This document shows positions 36,265 to 52,700 of a stretch of DNA of 64,000 bases, piece by piece (position 1 is the stretch's first letter; every line of letters starts with the position of its first letter). Source of the DNA: Siniperca chuatsi (Eukaryota; Chordata; Actinopteri; Centrarchiformes; Sinipercidae); NCBI RefSeq assembly GCF_020085105.1, contig NC_058046.1, positions 27,622,175 through 27,686,174 of the forward strand, read 5' to 3'. The position numbers were made by a program, and so were the translations under genes. Below the pieces are notes generated by a model. That model ran no database searches. It was not told where the DNA came from and saw nothing but the letters and a program-made list of their open reading frames with translations.

Positions 36265-36765
36265 TACATTTGAGTCATGGAGCTTCGATTTTCCCAAAAA
36301 ATAAATTCCTGGCGATCTTTGAAAAACCCAAAATGTCGTTTAATAACACTTAACACTGTTCTGAAGGTATTTCACGTGTATTATCTAGACTGCTGCACGA
36401 TTAAAACGTTGTTTTTTTTTACCTGTTTCCAAAGTTGCTACTCTATTTCCTATTCAGGAAGCCATAAATGACATATCTCCTTGCTTTTTTACAACACAAG
36501 AGAAATATTAACACGTTATTTTGAAACGTACTTGAAAATGTGAAATAATAGACATTAACATCAATAATAGCTAAATGTAAATGATAGTAAAATTCTTTAA
36601 TTTTGGCTCACATTGTAGAAACTGAGCAAGGACATTTCTTGAGTCTTTCTTTCTGGAAATACCTTCAGAACAGCAGTAAGTTTCGTTAAACAACCTTCTG
36701 GGTTTGTAAAAGATCGCAGGGTTTTTATTTTTCAGAAAATCAGATGCTTAGTTCTGTGACTCGAA
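36265..36765. repeat. Foldback repeat downstream of st8sia3
   Basis: Two imperfect inverted arms of about 110 bases: the left one (36265-36375) contains GTTCTGAAGGTATTTC, the right one (36650-36765) contains GAAATACCTTCAGAAC. Further pairs are CGATCTTTGAAAAACCC with GGGTTTGTAAAAGATCG. The spacer is about 275 bases without an open frame. Confidence 0.6.
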
Positions 36766-36949
36766 ATGAATGGCAATACATGAGAGTCACAAACTGGAGC
36801 TAAGGTTGCACAGGCTATTCGTAAATCCATCACTAAGTTTGTGTTTAGTCCTTTCTAAGTTCTAATTAAGTACTAGCTACTTTCAATCTAGGTAGTTAAA
36901 ATCGGGTTGCAACCTCATGGATGACGACAAGACCTCAGGAAGTCACCCC

Positions 36950-37243
36950 GTAAAACCACAAATTGTCGTTTTTACACACGTTTTTCTTGTAGGCTACAGA
37001 AACAAACAAGATATAATATGTTAATATAATATGTTAATCAGTGAGTCGGATTTTGTTATCTTTGGACAGAGCCGGGCTAGCTGTTTCCTCAATTTCCAGT
37101 CTTTATGCTAAGCTAAGCTAACTGGCTGCCGGCTCCAGCTACATACTGAACGTAGAGACATGAGAGTGGATTGATCTTCTCAACTAACTCTCGCAGGAAA
37201 GCGAATAAGCGTATTTCCCAAACTGTTGAAGTATTCCTTCAAA
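36950..37243 (+). repeat. Interspersed repeat with TTATGCTAAGCTAAGCTAAC core
   Basis: The blocks CAGTCTTTATGCTAAGCTAA, GACATGAGAGTGGATTGATC and GCGAATAAGCGTATTTCCCA, ending at AGTATTCCTTC, are the right half of a repeat I associate with percomorph genomes. No left terminus was found. Confidence 0.5.
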
Positions 37244-39548
37244 ACCCAATACTGTATCTTAGCAAGTAAAGACTTATTATTGTAAGCTGTAATATAACTT
37301 CCAAAGTAAAAGTTTTAGGGGGGCAACTGCCAATTCTTTGTTAATGTAGGTATGACTTTGTTTAATATGCATACACGGAGAAATATGTATGTTTCTGAGT
37401 CAAGCTTGTAGTGTTTATGCAGTTTAGCATGATTGGCAAATATCCGACTATGCTAACCGAACTGATGTTATTCGGTCATTTAGTCTAATGTTGCTGGCAT
37501 GACATTTTGTAATTTGAGGTGTATTGTATTATTTTTGTAAAGTGCAATTTCAAATCTCCCAAGTTTACATTTTTACATGGTTCAAACGTGTCATTTGATC
37601 ACATATTATTTTCTCTTTTATTCTTAAATCTAAACCGGTCATATGTTAGCAAGCTAACGTTAGCTTTGTCAGTTGTTTCAGTAGCGGTGCAACAGTTACA
37701 CCTGACAGTTTGGTAGGTGTAACTTAACCTAAAGGTTAAAAAGTAAGCTGTGTAATGTGTGTAACTGTGCGAATGTGATCAGGGCGTTCCTGCAAAAGAG
37801 TGGCTTCCTCTCATTGAAACTTCCCTGAATAAATAATGGTAAAAAAACAAACAAAAAACGAACAACAACCAACAACCAATATTTATGTAAGAACTAGTTT
37901 TAACGTAGTGGTGAGTAAATCTCCACTTAGTGAACACAAGCTAAGTTTGAACTTGCAAACAGCTGCAACTGGCCTTAGAAAACAAAACTGCTGAATCAAT
38001 GAAAACTAGAGAGACAATTTTACAACTTACAAAAAAATGTAAGTTTGACCAGAGGGCTCCAGACTAAGACCATCTTGTGACCTAAATAATGGCGCTAGCG
38101 TGGCTAAAAATATCAGGAAATACAACATTTTGGACACAGTTTCTTCAATTATTTATATACCAACAACTGATCTTGAAGTTTACCACTATTTCAATTAAAT
38201 ACTAAAGAAGAGAATACACTATTTATTGTAGAGCTTTTGTTGACTGGGGGAAATTATTTATTCATCATGTAACCATATCAATTCCAGTATTTGTGACATA
38301 AAACAGAGAAATTAATGAATGTTACTGCATCTTGTATAAAGAGCATGATCCATTTAAATGGCATCGCATGTAAGGCACTAACAAATCTTTCAGGCTAGTT
38401 TTATACAACCTTTTTGAAGATTGTTTTGAGGGTAAAATTTTGTTCTTTGCTATTGTTTGTATTCCTGATGGCGTATTCCTTACGAATACCACCAGTGTCT
38501 TTGTATGAGAGATGTTTGAAGGCTAAAAAAAAGAACCCTACTGCTATATTCCACATGGGACCAAACCTCTACAAATCAACTTAAAAATGAACAAGCTTTA
38601 TTTTTTGTAACTGTAGATAAACTTGGGTTCTCAAAAACAGTCCACCCTATCATGCCAGACTGAAGCAGACTGGTAGATATGGGGTTCAGGATGACTGGGT
38701 GCGAACACTGACAGCTGGCCATATGACTATCTCATGACTGCAACATGTGCTCCCTTTTTCAAATTTGCTGAGGTTCAATACACAGAGCAATGCAGTCATT
38801 CACACTTACCAGAAGTAGTGTGTGCTTTTGTGCTCAATCAGATTTAGCATGGTAGGCATTTGCTTTCCATCCTGTCCCACACAAAGCGTTTTTTTGTCTG
38901 TCTCCTTGGGCAAGATGAACATTTCAGATAGTTAACGTTTGTGTTTCGTCTCCAAATCGCAGTGCAGTCACCACAATGACCATGAAAACACATATCTGTT
39001 GAAAAAAGTTTGAATAGCTTAATTTTAGGCCATTTAATTGATGTCATAGTTTAGTATAGTCCCTTCATTAGGAATGTTTTGTAGGTACACCAAAGACCAT
39101 GTGTTCAAAGGAGAAATGTTACTTTAGCTTGATACATATTTATTCGGGATTTTGGAGTATTATTGTAGAATAAGTGGAATATCCCTTTTTTTGATGTTAA
39201 ATTTGATGTTGAATATCACTTTTTGTGGCACAAAAATCATTTAAAACTCCTGCTTTTTTGGCTTCAGCCAAAGTAATGTGGTGGAATTTATTTGTGACTC
39301 CATGAATGTCCTCCTATAGATCAGTTTGTTTGAAAAATCCACTGGCGCTGACATGAATGCTGGACATTTTCCTTCTCCAAAAAAGTTTTGTCTTCATTTT
39401 CAAAATCAATGTGTAGAATGTGTGTAAACGATAATAATGATGCTAACTAAGTCTGTGAGGATTGTAATTCCAGTCAGAATAACAGTATATCTTTTTGTGC
39501 ATTACATTCAAATGACAAGACAGTGACATAACCTAAACATGAAATGTC
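37244..39548. other. Spacer between st8sia3 and rab27b
   Basis: About 2.3 kb without a recognised gene, exon, RNA gene or clear repeat. The short open frames are not supported by codon pattern or similarity. A non-coding transcript cannot be excluded. Confidence 0.4.
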
Positions 39549-40860
39549 TTTATTCCAAATGCAGCACTATACAGGATTCGTTCCAACAACCCTTTAACAT
39601 TCCTGTACTTGTGTTCGATGTGCATGGCAACTTTGTTCCATAATGCATAAAAAAGTTTGGCTGCTTATGTACATGTCGTATAAAAGTCATAAATCATGTA
39701 AGGGACTTTGCTATCTTGGTTGTTCTAACAAAAACGATCATCCATATAAGAAGCGTAACCATGTCTTAAATGTTTTTTGATTATACTTCATGATAAATAT
39801 ACGTTATGTGCCTGCATATTCCTTCCATCAATGCCTAAATGTGTCAAATAAAAACAGTATTTTTCTCTGATATGACCCATTTTTCTCTGATATGACCCAC
39901 TTTTTTCCCCACAACCACTTGGTGTCTTTAAAACACAATAACTATATTCAGTTATTATATACAAATTCTTGTACTCCTCCTCTCCCTCCTCTTTCTCACG
40001 TAACAATGTACAGGCTGTAAATAAATAACATTACAGACAGCAAATACCAAAAGAGGAAGTCACATTGTAGTAAGAATATTGCTTTAAAAGGGACAGTTCA
40101 CCCCAAAATCTATTTTTTTCCTCTTACCTGTAGTGCTATTTATCCATCTAGATTGTTTTGGTGTGAGTTGCCAAGTTTTAGAGATATCGGCCGTAGAGAT
40201 GTCTGCCTTTTTTGAATATAATGAAACTATATGGCACTCGGCTTGTGGTGCTCAAAACAGCAAAAAAAAATACATTTGAAAAACTCAACAGCAATGTCTC
40301 TTTCCAGAAATCATGACCCGGTTACTCAAGATAATCCACAGACCTTGTTGTGAGCAGTTTCATGTAGGAACTATAAGTAGAAAGAAAATAGTTCCTACAT
40401 GAAACGGCTCACAACAAATCTGTGGATTATCTTGATCATGATTTCTGGAAAGAGGCATTGCTGTTGAGTTTTTCAAATGTGTTTTTTTTGGCATGTTGAG
40501 CACCACAAGCCGAGTGCCATATAGTCCCATTATATTAAAAAAAGGCAGACATCTCTATGGCCAACATCTCCAAAACTCTGCAACACACACCAAAACAATC
40601 TAGAGGGATAAATAGCACTACAGGTAAGTGGAAAAATATGTATTTTTGATTTTGGGGTGAACTGTCCCTTTAAGTGAAATGGGCCAGATTTCCAAAGCAC
40701 TAGTCCTCTCAAGTATGGATCATATTTTAATTGATTTTACAATCTCAAATGATCTTCTGCCTCACCTAGCAGGCACCCTAGTCAAGCAGAAAACTGTAGC
40801 ATTTAAAAAATGCAGTGTTAATTGGGGCGAATATGAAAAGAGTGGCTGCTGGTGGCAACA
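39549..40860 (-). promoter_or_regulatory. Probable rab27b 3' UTR and poly(A) signal
   Basis: On the minus strand the first strong canonical AATAAA beyond the rab27b stop is at 39549-39554. This gives a ~1.3-kb 3' UTR that would contain the palindromic MITE at 40084-40673. An ATTAAA variant near 40727 would give a much shorter UTR excluding it. Confidence 0.4.
40084..40673. mobile_element. Long palindromic MITE flanked by TTAA
   Basis: Two arms of about 290 bases, 40084-40374 and 40388-40673, are inverted copies separated by only 13 bases. The outer ends read AGGGACAGTTCACCCCAAAA, and TTAA sits at both extremes (40084-40087, 40670-40673), the target used by piggyBac-type transposases. It contains no gene. 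A truncated relative is at 9545-9917. Confidence 0.85.
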
Positions 40861-43817
<2,957 letters not shown>

Positions 43818-43837
43818 TGTGCAGCTGAGTGCTCAAC

Positions 43838-46768
43838 CTGCCACAGAGTTGAACTCACAGTACAATGCTATGCTGGTTTGATGTATCATGTACCAAACCA
43901 CAAGAGTTTAGAAAAATTTAGCAAGTGGGTTAGGCTACGTAAATACTTTTAAAGTGAGTAAACAAGAAAAGAGAGATGAAATAGTTCCACCTAAGCTGCA
44001 GTTTTCAGTCTGAGGGCGCAGGACCATCACACAGGCTTAGCAGGACGTCATACCTCCCCACTCATTAGGCACTGATCAGAGAGGGGCTAGCACATGACTG
44101 GAGCTGGCTTCCACATGAGCAGTCAAATGCCTCGCCAGAGTTTTCTCAGACTTTGCTGAGTGAAAAAACACAGATTGTTTGGCAGACAGAACTCCTTTTA
44201 TTGACTATGAAGGGCTTTGGGCAGACAGCTCAACATGGCATGACGCCACTCAGGTCACTGCAATGCTTCGGTTACATCAGGCAGGCCAATAAAGGCAGCG
44301 TGGAAAATCACATTTGGTTATGTAAGAGATGGTTGAGAGCACAAACAATCCGGAAGAATACCATTTATTTTCTTTAGCGTATTTTAAAAATCCTACTTGC
44401 TGCCAAAATTTTAGGGTGTGGTGCACCGCAGCAGTGACAGGACATGGGACTACCATGAAATCTGGAGTGATTTCCCATGTGTATGATTAATGGTATTGGG
44501 TTCTTTGCAATCAGCAGAGTGAGAGGCTGAGTAAGCAACCCTCTAACCCAGTGGTTCCCAACCTTTTTTGTCTGACGTACCCCCACAGCCCTATCAGATG
44601 GGATGGCTTTATGATATTGTTCAATGGTATTTTTTAGTAGTTTTGGCCAAGTTTGCATTTGTACGTCTGCCATTTGGAGTGACAGAAAGTGGTTGTTTCA
44701 ACCATTTACAGTAACTTTACTTTTAGCTTTTTGTTGTCTTCTTACTGACTAGTTTTTCTGCAGTCTTAATCAACTTACAGTTGACTCAGGTTGGTGGAAA
44801 ACTGAGGCATGTCTTGTACAAACTACCATAGTTGGAAAGTTATTGTGACAATAACTATAAAGATCACCATCACACATTTGTAATCTTACTTGTTTGTTTT
44901 TCTCTTAAACACAAATATGTGGATATATATCATCAAATCACAATTTCTATTTTTTCAAATTAGCTGAGCTTCACAATTTTTCCACATACCCCCTGGTAAC
45001 TGCAGAAGTACCCCTTGAGGTACAAGTACCAATGGTTGGGAATCACTGCACTAACCTACAGCAGTCTCTGTGTTTATTATCTTGGGGATTTCCTAAAATA
45101 CCCACAGACTCAAATACGCACTGGCACAGTTTCACAGTCCCCTTAAAATGACAACAAAGTAAAGTACCTTACCAATCTATCTGCAGGAAGTGCCAACGTC
45201 CATTCAGAGGTCCTTCAACTCGTCCTGATTAAATAAAATAATCACTATCATGATGCAATGGCACATCTTGAACCATCCCCCCTTCTTACATGTGATCCAG
45301 GGAGGAGTTTCATGCCAGCAAGAACCAAGCGGGGCTGTGCTTACAGATCTTGTGTTTTCTGGTATTTCTTATGAGGAAAAAAAAAGGCTCTTTGAAAACT
45401 GGATTGTGTCCCTTGTCGACGAATAATGTGTGCCACTGTGGATTTCAGTGGAAATCGTCCAACCATGGACCGGGCCCCACTTCTACAGGCTCAGCGAAGT
45501 AATCCTGCTTCTCTAAACAATGTGAAAACAATATGAAAACAATGAAACTAAAGACTTCATTTAGGTCCCCTTAATATTTTGGAATTTATTTGATCCAATT
45601 TATTTTGATCCATGTTTGCAAAGGGTAACATAATAAGGTCACTTCAGGTGAAGGGAGATTTTACACATAATGTTCAAAGCGCAGCAAAATCGAGCAGTTT
45701 GTCGAGGTTTTGAAATCAATATTAAAGTTGTTTTATAAACAATACATTCTTATTTCCAAATAGGCAACTAATCTACATATTAACGCTGACATACAGGGGT
45801 GGACAAAAAACACACACACCTCACTAAAAAACATGAAATAAATACCAGCTCAGCCAAGCTCAGGCTTTCTGCGTTCTGTTTTTGCTGGGTTTATCAGAGG
45901 TGTTGATCAAAGTCAGTATCATTGATCAATTATTTAACTGTGTCAGTTAATGCTAGTGTAGATCTAATTGTAACCCTTTCCCCTTTTTTTTTTCAGTGTA
46001 ATTTTCTTATTTTTGGTGTGATTTTTCTTCCTCAGTGGTACTGCACATTATGTTGCTGCGTTGGTCAGTGATGCTTCAGAAATCAGGCAGTGACTGGCCA
46101 GTTTGTACAAATGTAAATAGTGTTATGATGCTATTGAAGCGGACACATACTGTGAACTGGTATTCAACTTAATATTACTCCTTTGTGTATGGAGGAGCAC
46201 AATTAATTTAGACAATTAATTGATGTCTAAATGGACAATAAAGGCAGGATTTAATCAAAGATTTTACAAATGAATGAATGAATGCATAAATAAATTCAAT
46301 TAATTTCATTAATTGATACTTAAGTGGGCAATAAAATAATTACTAAAATAATTTACAAATTAATACATTAATCCATCAAATATCACATCAATAAATGACT
46401 TAGTAATTTAGTTAACGTATTTATGGATTATTTATTAATTGTGTAAAATATTTTATTAAAATCTTGTTTTTACTGTTCAATTAGATATCAATTAATTGAG
46501 TGCTTCATAAACATTTTTATGACACCTGTGGTCCACCTTATTTGTGTAGCTTTTTAATTTTAATTTACAGCAGTGTGACCAAAAAAAACAAAAAGCCTCA
46601 GCAAATACTTTCTTGCTAAAGAGCTACTGTAGAGCAGTGTTAAGGGTTTCTTTTAATTTGTTCACTCCCTGTATATTTATATATATCACATGAGAACAAC
46701 GCGACAATAAGAAATGAGATTTTCTTTAAGAAAAACAACATAACAAAATAACTTGTCAATGTCCTTCT
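43838..46768. other. Region between rab27b and poli
   Basis: It should hold the upstream non-coding exon(s) and promoter of rab27b, which I could not locate, and the poli 3' UTR on the right (AATAAA-type minus-strand signals near 46430-46455). It also contains the hAT MITE at 44549-45048 and an A/T-rich tract at 46200-46460. Confidence 0.45.
44549..45048. mobile_element. hAT (Charlie-like) MITE with 8-bp target duplication
   Basis: Left end CAGTGGTTCCCAACC and right end GGTTGGGAATCACTG are inverted copies with one difference. The flanks are CTCTAACC (44541-44548) and CACTAACC (45049-45056), an 8-bp duplication with one mismatch. The element is 500 bp with no transposase. Confidence 0.8.
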
Positions 46769-49700
46769 CTAACTGGGTTTGAAATACCTGAACAAATTGT
46801 TTGCCTGACTGCCTTTTCCTACAGCCTTTCTGTCTTTGGTCATCAAGCTTCTCCCTGGTTTCCTGGATGAAGGGGTCTTCAGGGCCGGCTTCTGTTGCTT
46901 CCATTCAGACATCAGCTCCCTTTGAACATCCGGCGGAAGCTCAGAAAACACCTTAGGGTCCACATTTCCTGGGAACTCACAGTCAGAAGACATGGGGAAT
47001 GATTGTCTCCCTTCTTCCATGACGTTTTCTCCTGGAAATTCACTTGTGCCTGCAGGACTCTGGTGATTCAGGACTCTGTCAGATGGATCCAATGTGTTTA
47101 CAGCCTCTTTTATGTCTTTAATATTTTGTGAGTCTGTAAATGACTGTGGAGACTTGTTCATTGTTATGTGGGGGACATCAACGACTGCAACTGAGCTCAT
47201 TGAAGTGCTGGAGAGAGAGTTTGTGGAGGCAGGAGATAACAGCTCCGCCTGGATTTCCTCAGGGAGAAGCCTGAACACTTCTGGGTCAACATTCGGAGGC
47301 AATCCATGTGTCACCGTGTTATCAGTTTCATCAGGGTCTGACCTCGCTGTGCTGCAGGATACTTTCTGAAGTGGAGGGTCTACGGCAACAACAGGGCTCT
47401 GTTTTCCTTTAAAGCCATGTAATGCTGCCTCAGAGCTGCGAGCGCTTTTTGTGGTTACTGTCTTTTGTGAGGTATGTTGAGTGATCAAGTTATGTGTGCT
47501 GAACTGATGATCCATGCAGTGACTAGCCCCACGCTGAGAGGAATCATCCTATTGGAGAATAAAACAGGAGGCGCACAAATTATTTCAGGAAATTCAGAGT
47601 ACTAACAAACTATTTCTAAGAAGGGCCAATTCTGTAGGCATCATGTAACAGCACAGTGTGAAAGAATAAGATTAGATCTCTTCAGTATAATTTAAGCATG
47701 GAGCAGCGTGTCTGCAGTTAAATTTAAGACTTTTAAAGACCATTTTAATACCACATAAAATGTAATTTAATACCGTCCAAAGTATGAAAGTATGATGGAA
47801 AACCATTAGGGACGAAATTATTATATCACATTTTTTCAGTACTTCCCAGCAGTATATAACAATAACTCCTAATGATACAATTAATTCAATTAATGTGACC
47901 TGGACCCGGATAAGTGGCAAAAATTGGAAGGATGGATTAACCAATTAAAAATAATTAATTTGCTCATTATGAGACAATAGCTACTGTAGCCAGCAGTAGA
48001 GACAGTGTTTGCTACAGGGCTGATGGTGTTGACTGAAACTCCACCAAAGAGGATTGAACAGTGATTAATCGATTAGTCGATCGACAGAAAAATAATCGGC
48101 AACTATTTTGAAAATTAATTAATCGTTTCAGTCACACTTCAAGCAAAACGTGAAAAAATGCTATGCATTGGCAGGTTTCAGCTTCTCAAATGTGAGAATG
48201 TTTTGCTTCTCTTTGTCATATATAAAAGTAAACTGAGCATCTTTGGGTTTTGGACTGTTGGATAGACAAACCAAGACATCTGAAGACCTCACCTTGAGCT
48301 CTGCAAAGTTGTGATTGGCATTTTTTCACAATTCTTTGATATTTCATAGACCAAAAAATGCATTCATTTAAAAAATAATCAAAAGATGAATCAATGATGA
48401 AAATAACGGTTAGTTGCAGCCCTACAACAATCCCACTTTTAGTTTATAGGTGTATAACGTCTCCCGACAGCAACAAATCAGATACAAAAACCTTTTATTT
48501 TATGACTTGTAAATAAATTCATCTTTTTAAATACCTTTTCAGGCACTTTTTGAGGAATCTGAATTCAATGCTTCTTAAAACTTTTCAAGACCGAGATCTG
48601 AACGGTAATAACAGGCCAGATTATACTGCATTACTTCACTGCACTACCTGGCTCTGTGATGAGAAGATTTGTGTTTTTCTGGGAGACGTGCTCTGTGTGA
48701 AGAAGGATGTTATGGAGCCCTTTCCGCTGACAGCAGCTCCCCTGGTCTGCAGGTTACTGAAGCAAACGTTAATGAGGGTGAGGTGGAAGGCAGCGCTGCT
48801 GTCTATCATCTTGTGGAAGAGCTTCATGGCCAACGGGACCAGCTGGACCACAGCGTCATCACTGCTGCCTAAAGAAACATTACAGAAAGCAATGCTTTAA
48901 TGGCAGATTTGGACAGCAGGATATGATGAGAACTGAGCAGATATACATCCAACACCTTTACAAAGACTGTAAAAAACAACCAAAGAGGGTTTACACACTA
49001 ATTTTGGCATCAAGTTTTTAATTTCTCTAAGTTCTCTTGTTTCACCAAATTTAAGGACTCAAAATTGGCACAGTTTAAGAGGTAAAGTTTTGACATTACT
49101 AGACATTACAGTGGATTATCTAGATATGGCACAGTATTTACACTCCTTTTAGCTCTGTTTATGGTCTCCACCAAATCCTGAGGGACATATCAGGCTCTTT
49201 AACAGCTAAATGCTCCACTATGTTCACCAGCTAGTCAATAACCTTGTCTGTCTTCGTCTGCAAATAGTGTACAGTGAGTCTATCTGAGCTTTTTCTGAGT
49301 CAAAAGAGCAAATTTGTGGGTCGCAAAACAGAAACAGTGAGCTGAAAGATGCTTAAAACGATCTATAAAGCTGAGGGAAACTGCAGGGTCGGGTGATGAT
49401 GGTGCTGAGGCTGGCATACAGATAATGTATTATGGTGCTGTATTTAACTGTGGGGAAAAAAGGAGTACATTCATGGCCATCAATGCTAAAGGCTTCATCT
49501 TCTTTTTAACAAATAAATACACTTTCAAGTGTTTTTATGGTGAGTGGAAACCCTGATAGAGTGTCTACATATACCATCCTGAGCTTGTGCATGTGGGATA
49601 TTAAAAGTGTCCATTAACTTACCAGAGGTGATCTTCTGTCCCAGGTGGTTGGGGATTGGACACCGACTGAACCACTTGTTGGTCGCTGAGTATCTACGGA

Positions 49701-52700
49701 TGGTAAGCCGGAAGGTTTGAGGCTGCCTGCCATCTTTGTGCATCCTAGTTTTCAAACAGATGATAAAAGGTTAGATTCAGTGGTTCGAGCATAACCCCAC
49801 AATGACAGTATCCCACCTCTCCACCAGACTGCTCAGGAGTTCTCGAATCTTTTCCAAAACTTCTTTAGTTGATGACATTTTCCTGAAGGAGTCTTCATCA
49901 CTGAGAGACTGAAACATGAAGAGGATACTAATTAAAGGCAAAAATATGGTAAAATATAACATTTTTTACATCAAATGGGACAATAATTAAGAACTCAGTA
50001 ACTCAAAATGACAACAAATCAGTATAGTTGATGAGTGGTGTTTCTGGCTGTCACAGCTCTTCTTTTGTTTTGGGAGATTCTCTGATTTGAAAAAAAAACT
50101 TGGAGACTCTCCAAGACTACCAACCACCTACTAAGCTAACTACAGGGGCTGTGAGATGTTTGAGCTAAGACGGCTAAAAAGCTTCTCAAGCCAAAAAAGA
50201 ACGTTACAAATCAGTGATATGACTATTACAGATTTTTATCAAGGTAACATATTACTTCCTCACTTGTTGCTGCCTTCTACTCAGGGGTTAAATTACTACT
50301 CAGGGATTTGTGAGGAGGGGGAGCCCCTGTCCAATGAGGTTTGTTTTCATGGGGACTATTTCTTCAGTAGAAAGCAGTTCTAATGAAAACTGTAGACACT
50401 CTATTCTGTGGACTGCTCCTGGAAAGAGATGCTGAATTTTCTAAATGTCATTTTTTAAAATCACAAACTAAATTCCATTCACGTCCACTGGATTGATGAA
50501 ATTTCACAGACTGATACCTCAAATTGAATCTAACTACCTAAATGACCAGATACCACTAGGGAGAAGCCAGAACATGTTCATTTCATTTCATTTATTTATT
50601 GGTAATTTGGGTGAAGCAACCCTTTAAATCAATTTGAGGGGGAAAAGGTCTGTGATTGTGAAGTCCCAAAAGACAATAATACCTCAAATATATACAATAG
50701 GCATTAGGCCTATATCCAAATACACTGCAGATTATTATTTTTTTGTGTGTGTTAAATTTATGGTTCATGAAACTCTGAAATTCCTGTTCATGTGTAAAAA
50801 TAGACATATCGTTGCACTGAGGCAACTACAGTATCTACAGTAACTTATAGGCTTACTACAATGTGTTTTCATTATTAGGCCTGCTATCTATTGCCTTATT
50901 TTTCATTTAATGAATGATTAGGTAAGTTCAATGCTTGCAGTAATGCCACCACTGCAAATATTATTGCACTTAAGCAGCAAAACTAAAAAACTCCCTGTAA
51001 TAATCAACTTGACACGCCGGAAAAAAATAGTGATTCTCCAGAGGAAATGATATTTGGACTTTTACTGAAAATGAACCAACAGCTGTGATGGTGCTGGACT
51101 CATCCCAAGCAATGATTTCACTGTATAAACTTAGAATCTGTGTGCACCAGCTTTCTAGTTTGCTTTGAAGGAAAGCATTTAGGTTAGTAAGGCTCACAAT
51201 AAGATCACAACGCCACATCAGAAGATATTTAAAATATAAATATATATATTTAAATAATTAATGAAGTTACCGCTGCTGTGCCACATGCGGAAATTGCGCA
51301 CAGCCCCTCTCTAAATTTGGAGACACACATATCGGAGCCCACCAAATCGCGATTTGGATGTCAGGAGGCAGAGCTCAGCTCCAATTTAACCCCTGCTTCT
51401 ACTGATTGCCGACATACAGCAGCAGATGACAAAACACTCCAGTTTAAGTAGATGCTGGTAATTTCCTAGCCTACCTGAGGGGCCCCAGTAGGGGTGACAG
51501 GTGAGTCATCAACACCGAGGGCCAGATTCTTCAAGCGCTGAGCACTGGGGCCTCCAAACTCTCTCACCAAGTCACTCAGTGGGAACAGCTGTAGGTCTTT
51601 GACACTGACCAATCCCAGGGCTTGAAGTCTCTTAACGGTTTGGTGACCGACCCCTAAGAATACATGACGGGACCATAAATGTATCGTCAGGGATGCTTGA
51701 TACGAGTGACATGGGCGAATGCGCACAAATGTCCAAGACAACAAACTAAATGAATAAAATAGCGAAAATGAGATAATGACAGTTAAAGATTATTATATTA
51801 TATTATTAAAGAGCATAATTTTTGTTCAAACTCCTCAAATCTACACTTTTAAAAGACACAGCAGTATTTATTTCTCTTCACCTTTGCATGAAAAGATCTG
51901 CTGGTAAATATCTCATTTTCAGCTTAAGCTCAACATGTATACCCGGTACTTTGCGGAGACTGCTCAGGCAGCCCATGATGTCGCTGACGTTCTCCGGCAG
52001 TAGGGTGGTTTGCTGATTGGGTTTGAAGGTGCCCGACACCAGTTTGGCCAGTAGCTTGTTCGAGGAGATGCCAGCACAGCCAGTCAGGCCCACTTTGCTG
52101 CGGATGGCTTCTCTCAGCTCTGCCGAAATGTGTGAACCTACAGCCAACCTCGGATGATCACTGGCTTCAACATCTGCACCTGAGCAGGAATAGAAAAACA
52201 GACATTTATGTTATCTGTTGTGAGAACCTGACATTCTTCAAGAGAATCCAAAATAAAACTTTTCATGTGTTGGGAAACCGAAAGTGCAATGCAAATATTT
52301 TACAGGTTTTAGCTTCTTGGCTTGTTTCACAACTCATTTCCTGGTTTCCATGAGCCAGATGTACATTGATGTACAGCTACACACCAGAGGCACAAATGTG
52401 ACTTACTGAAATGGTTGTAGACATGTCCTTTAAATGAAAAGCTGTTGGACTCTGGTGTCTGTGCTAGCTTGCTTTCTACCATCTTTGTGATGTCCATGAA
52501 GTTTTCATCAAATCCGAGCCTCTCTACCAGTGGACAGTAGGACATCAGCAGCTCTGGATGGAGGACAAGGAAAGGTAAAGAAAGAAGAAACAGAAAATAC
52601 ACATGATGTTAGCGTGAGCTTGTTGCACTAATATCAGAAATACTTTATTGATCCCTTTATTGATATGTGGGTTATAATGTATGTTGAAATCAGGAATGCA

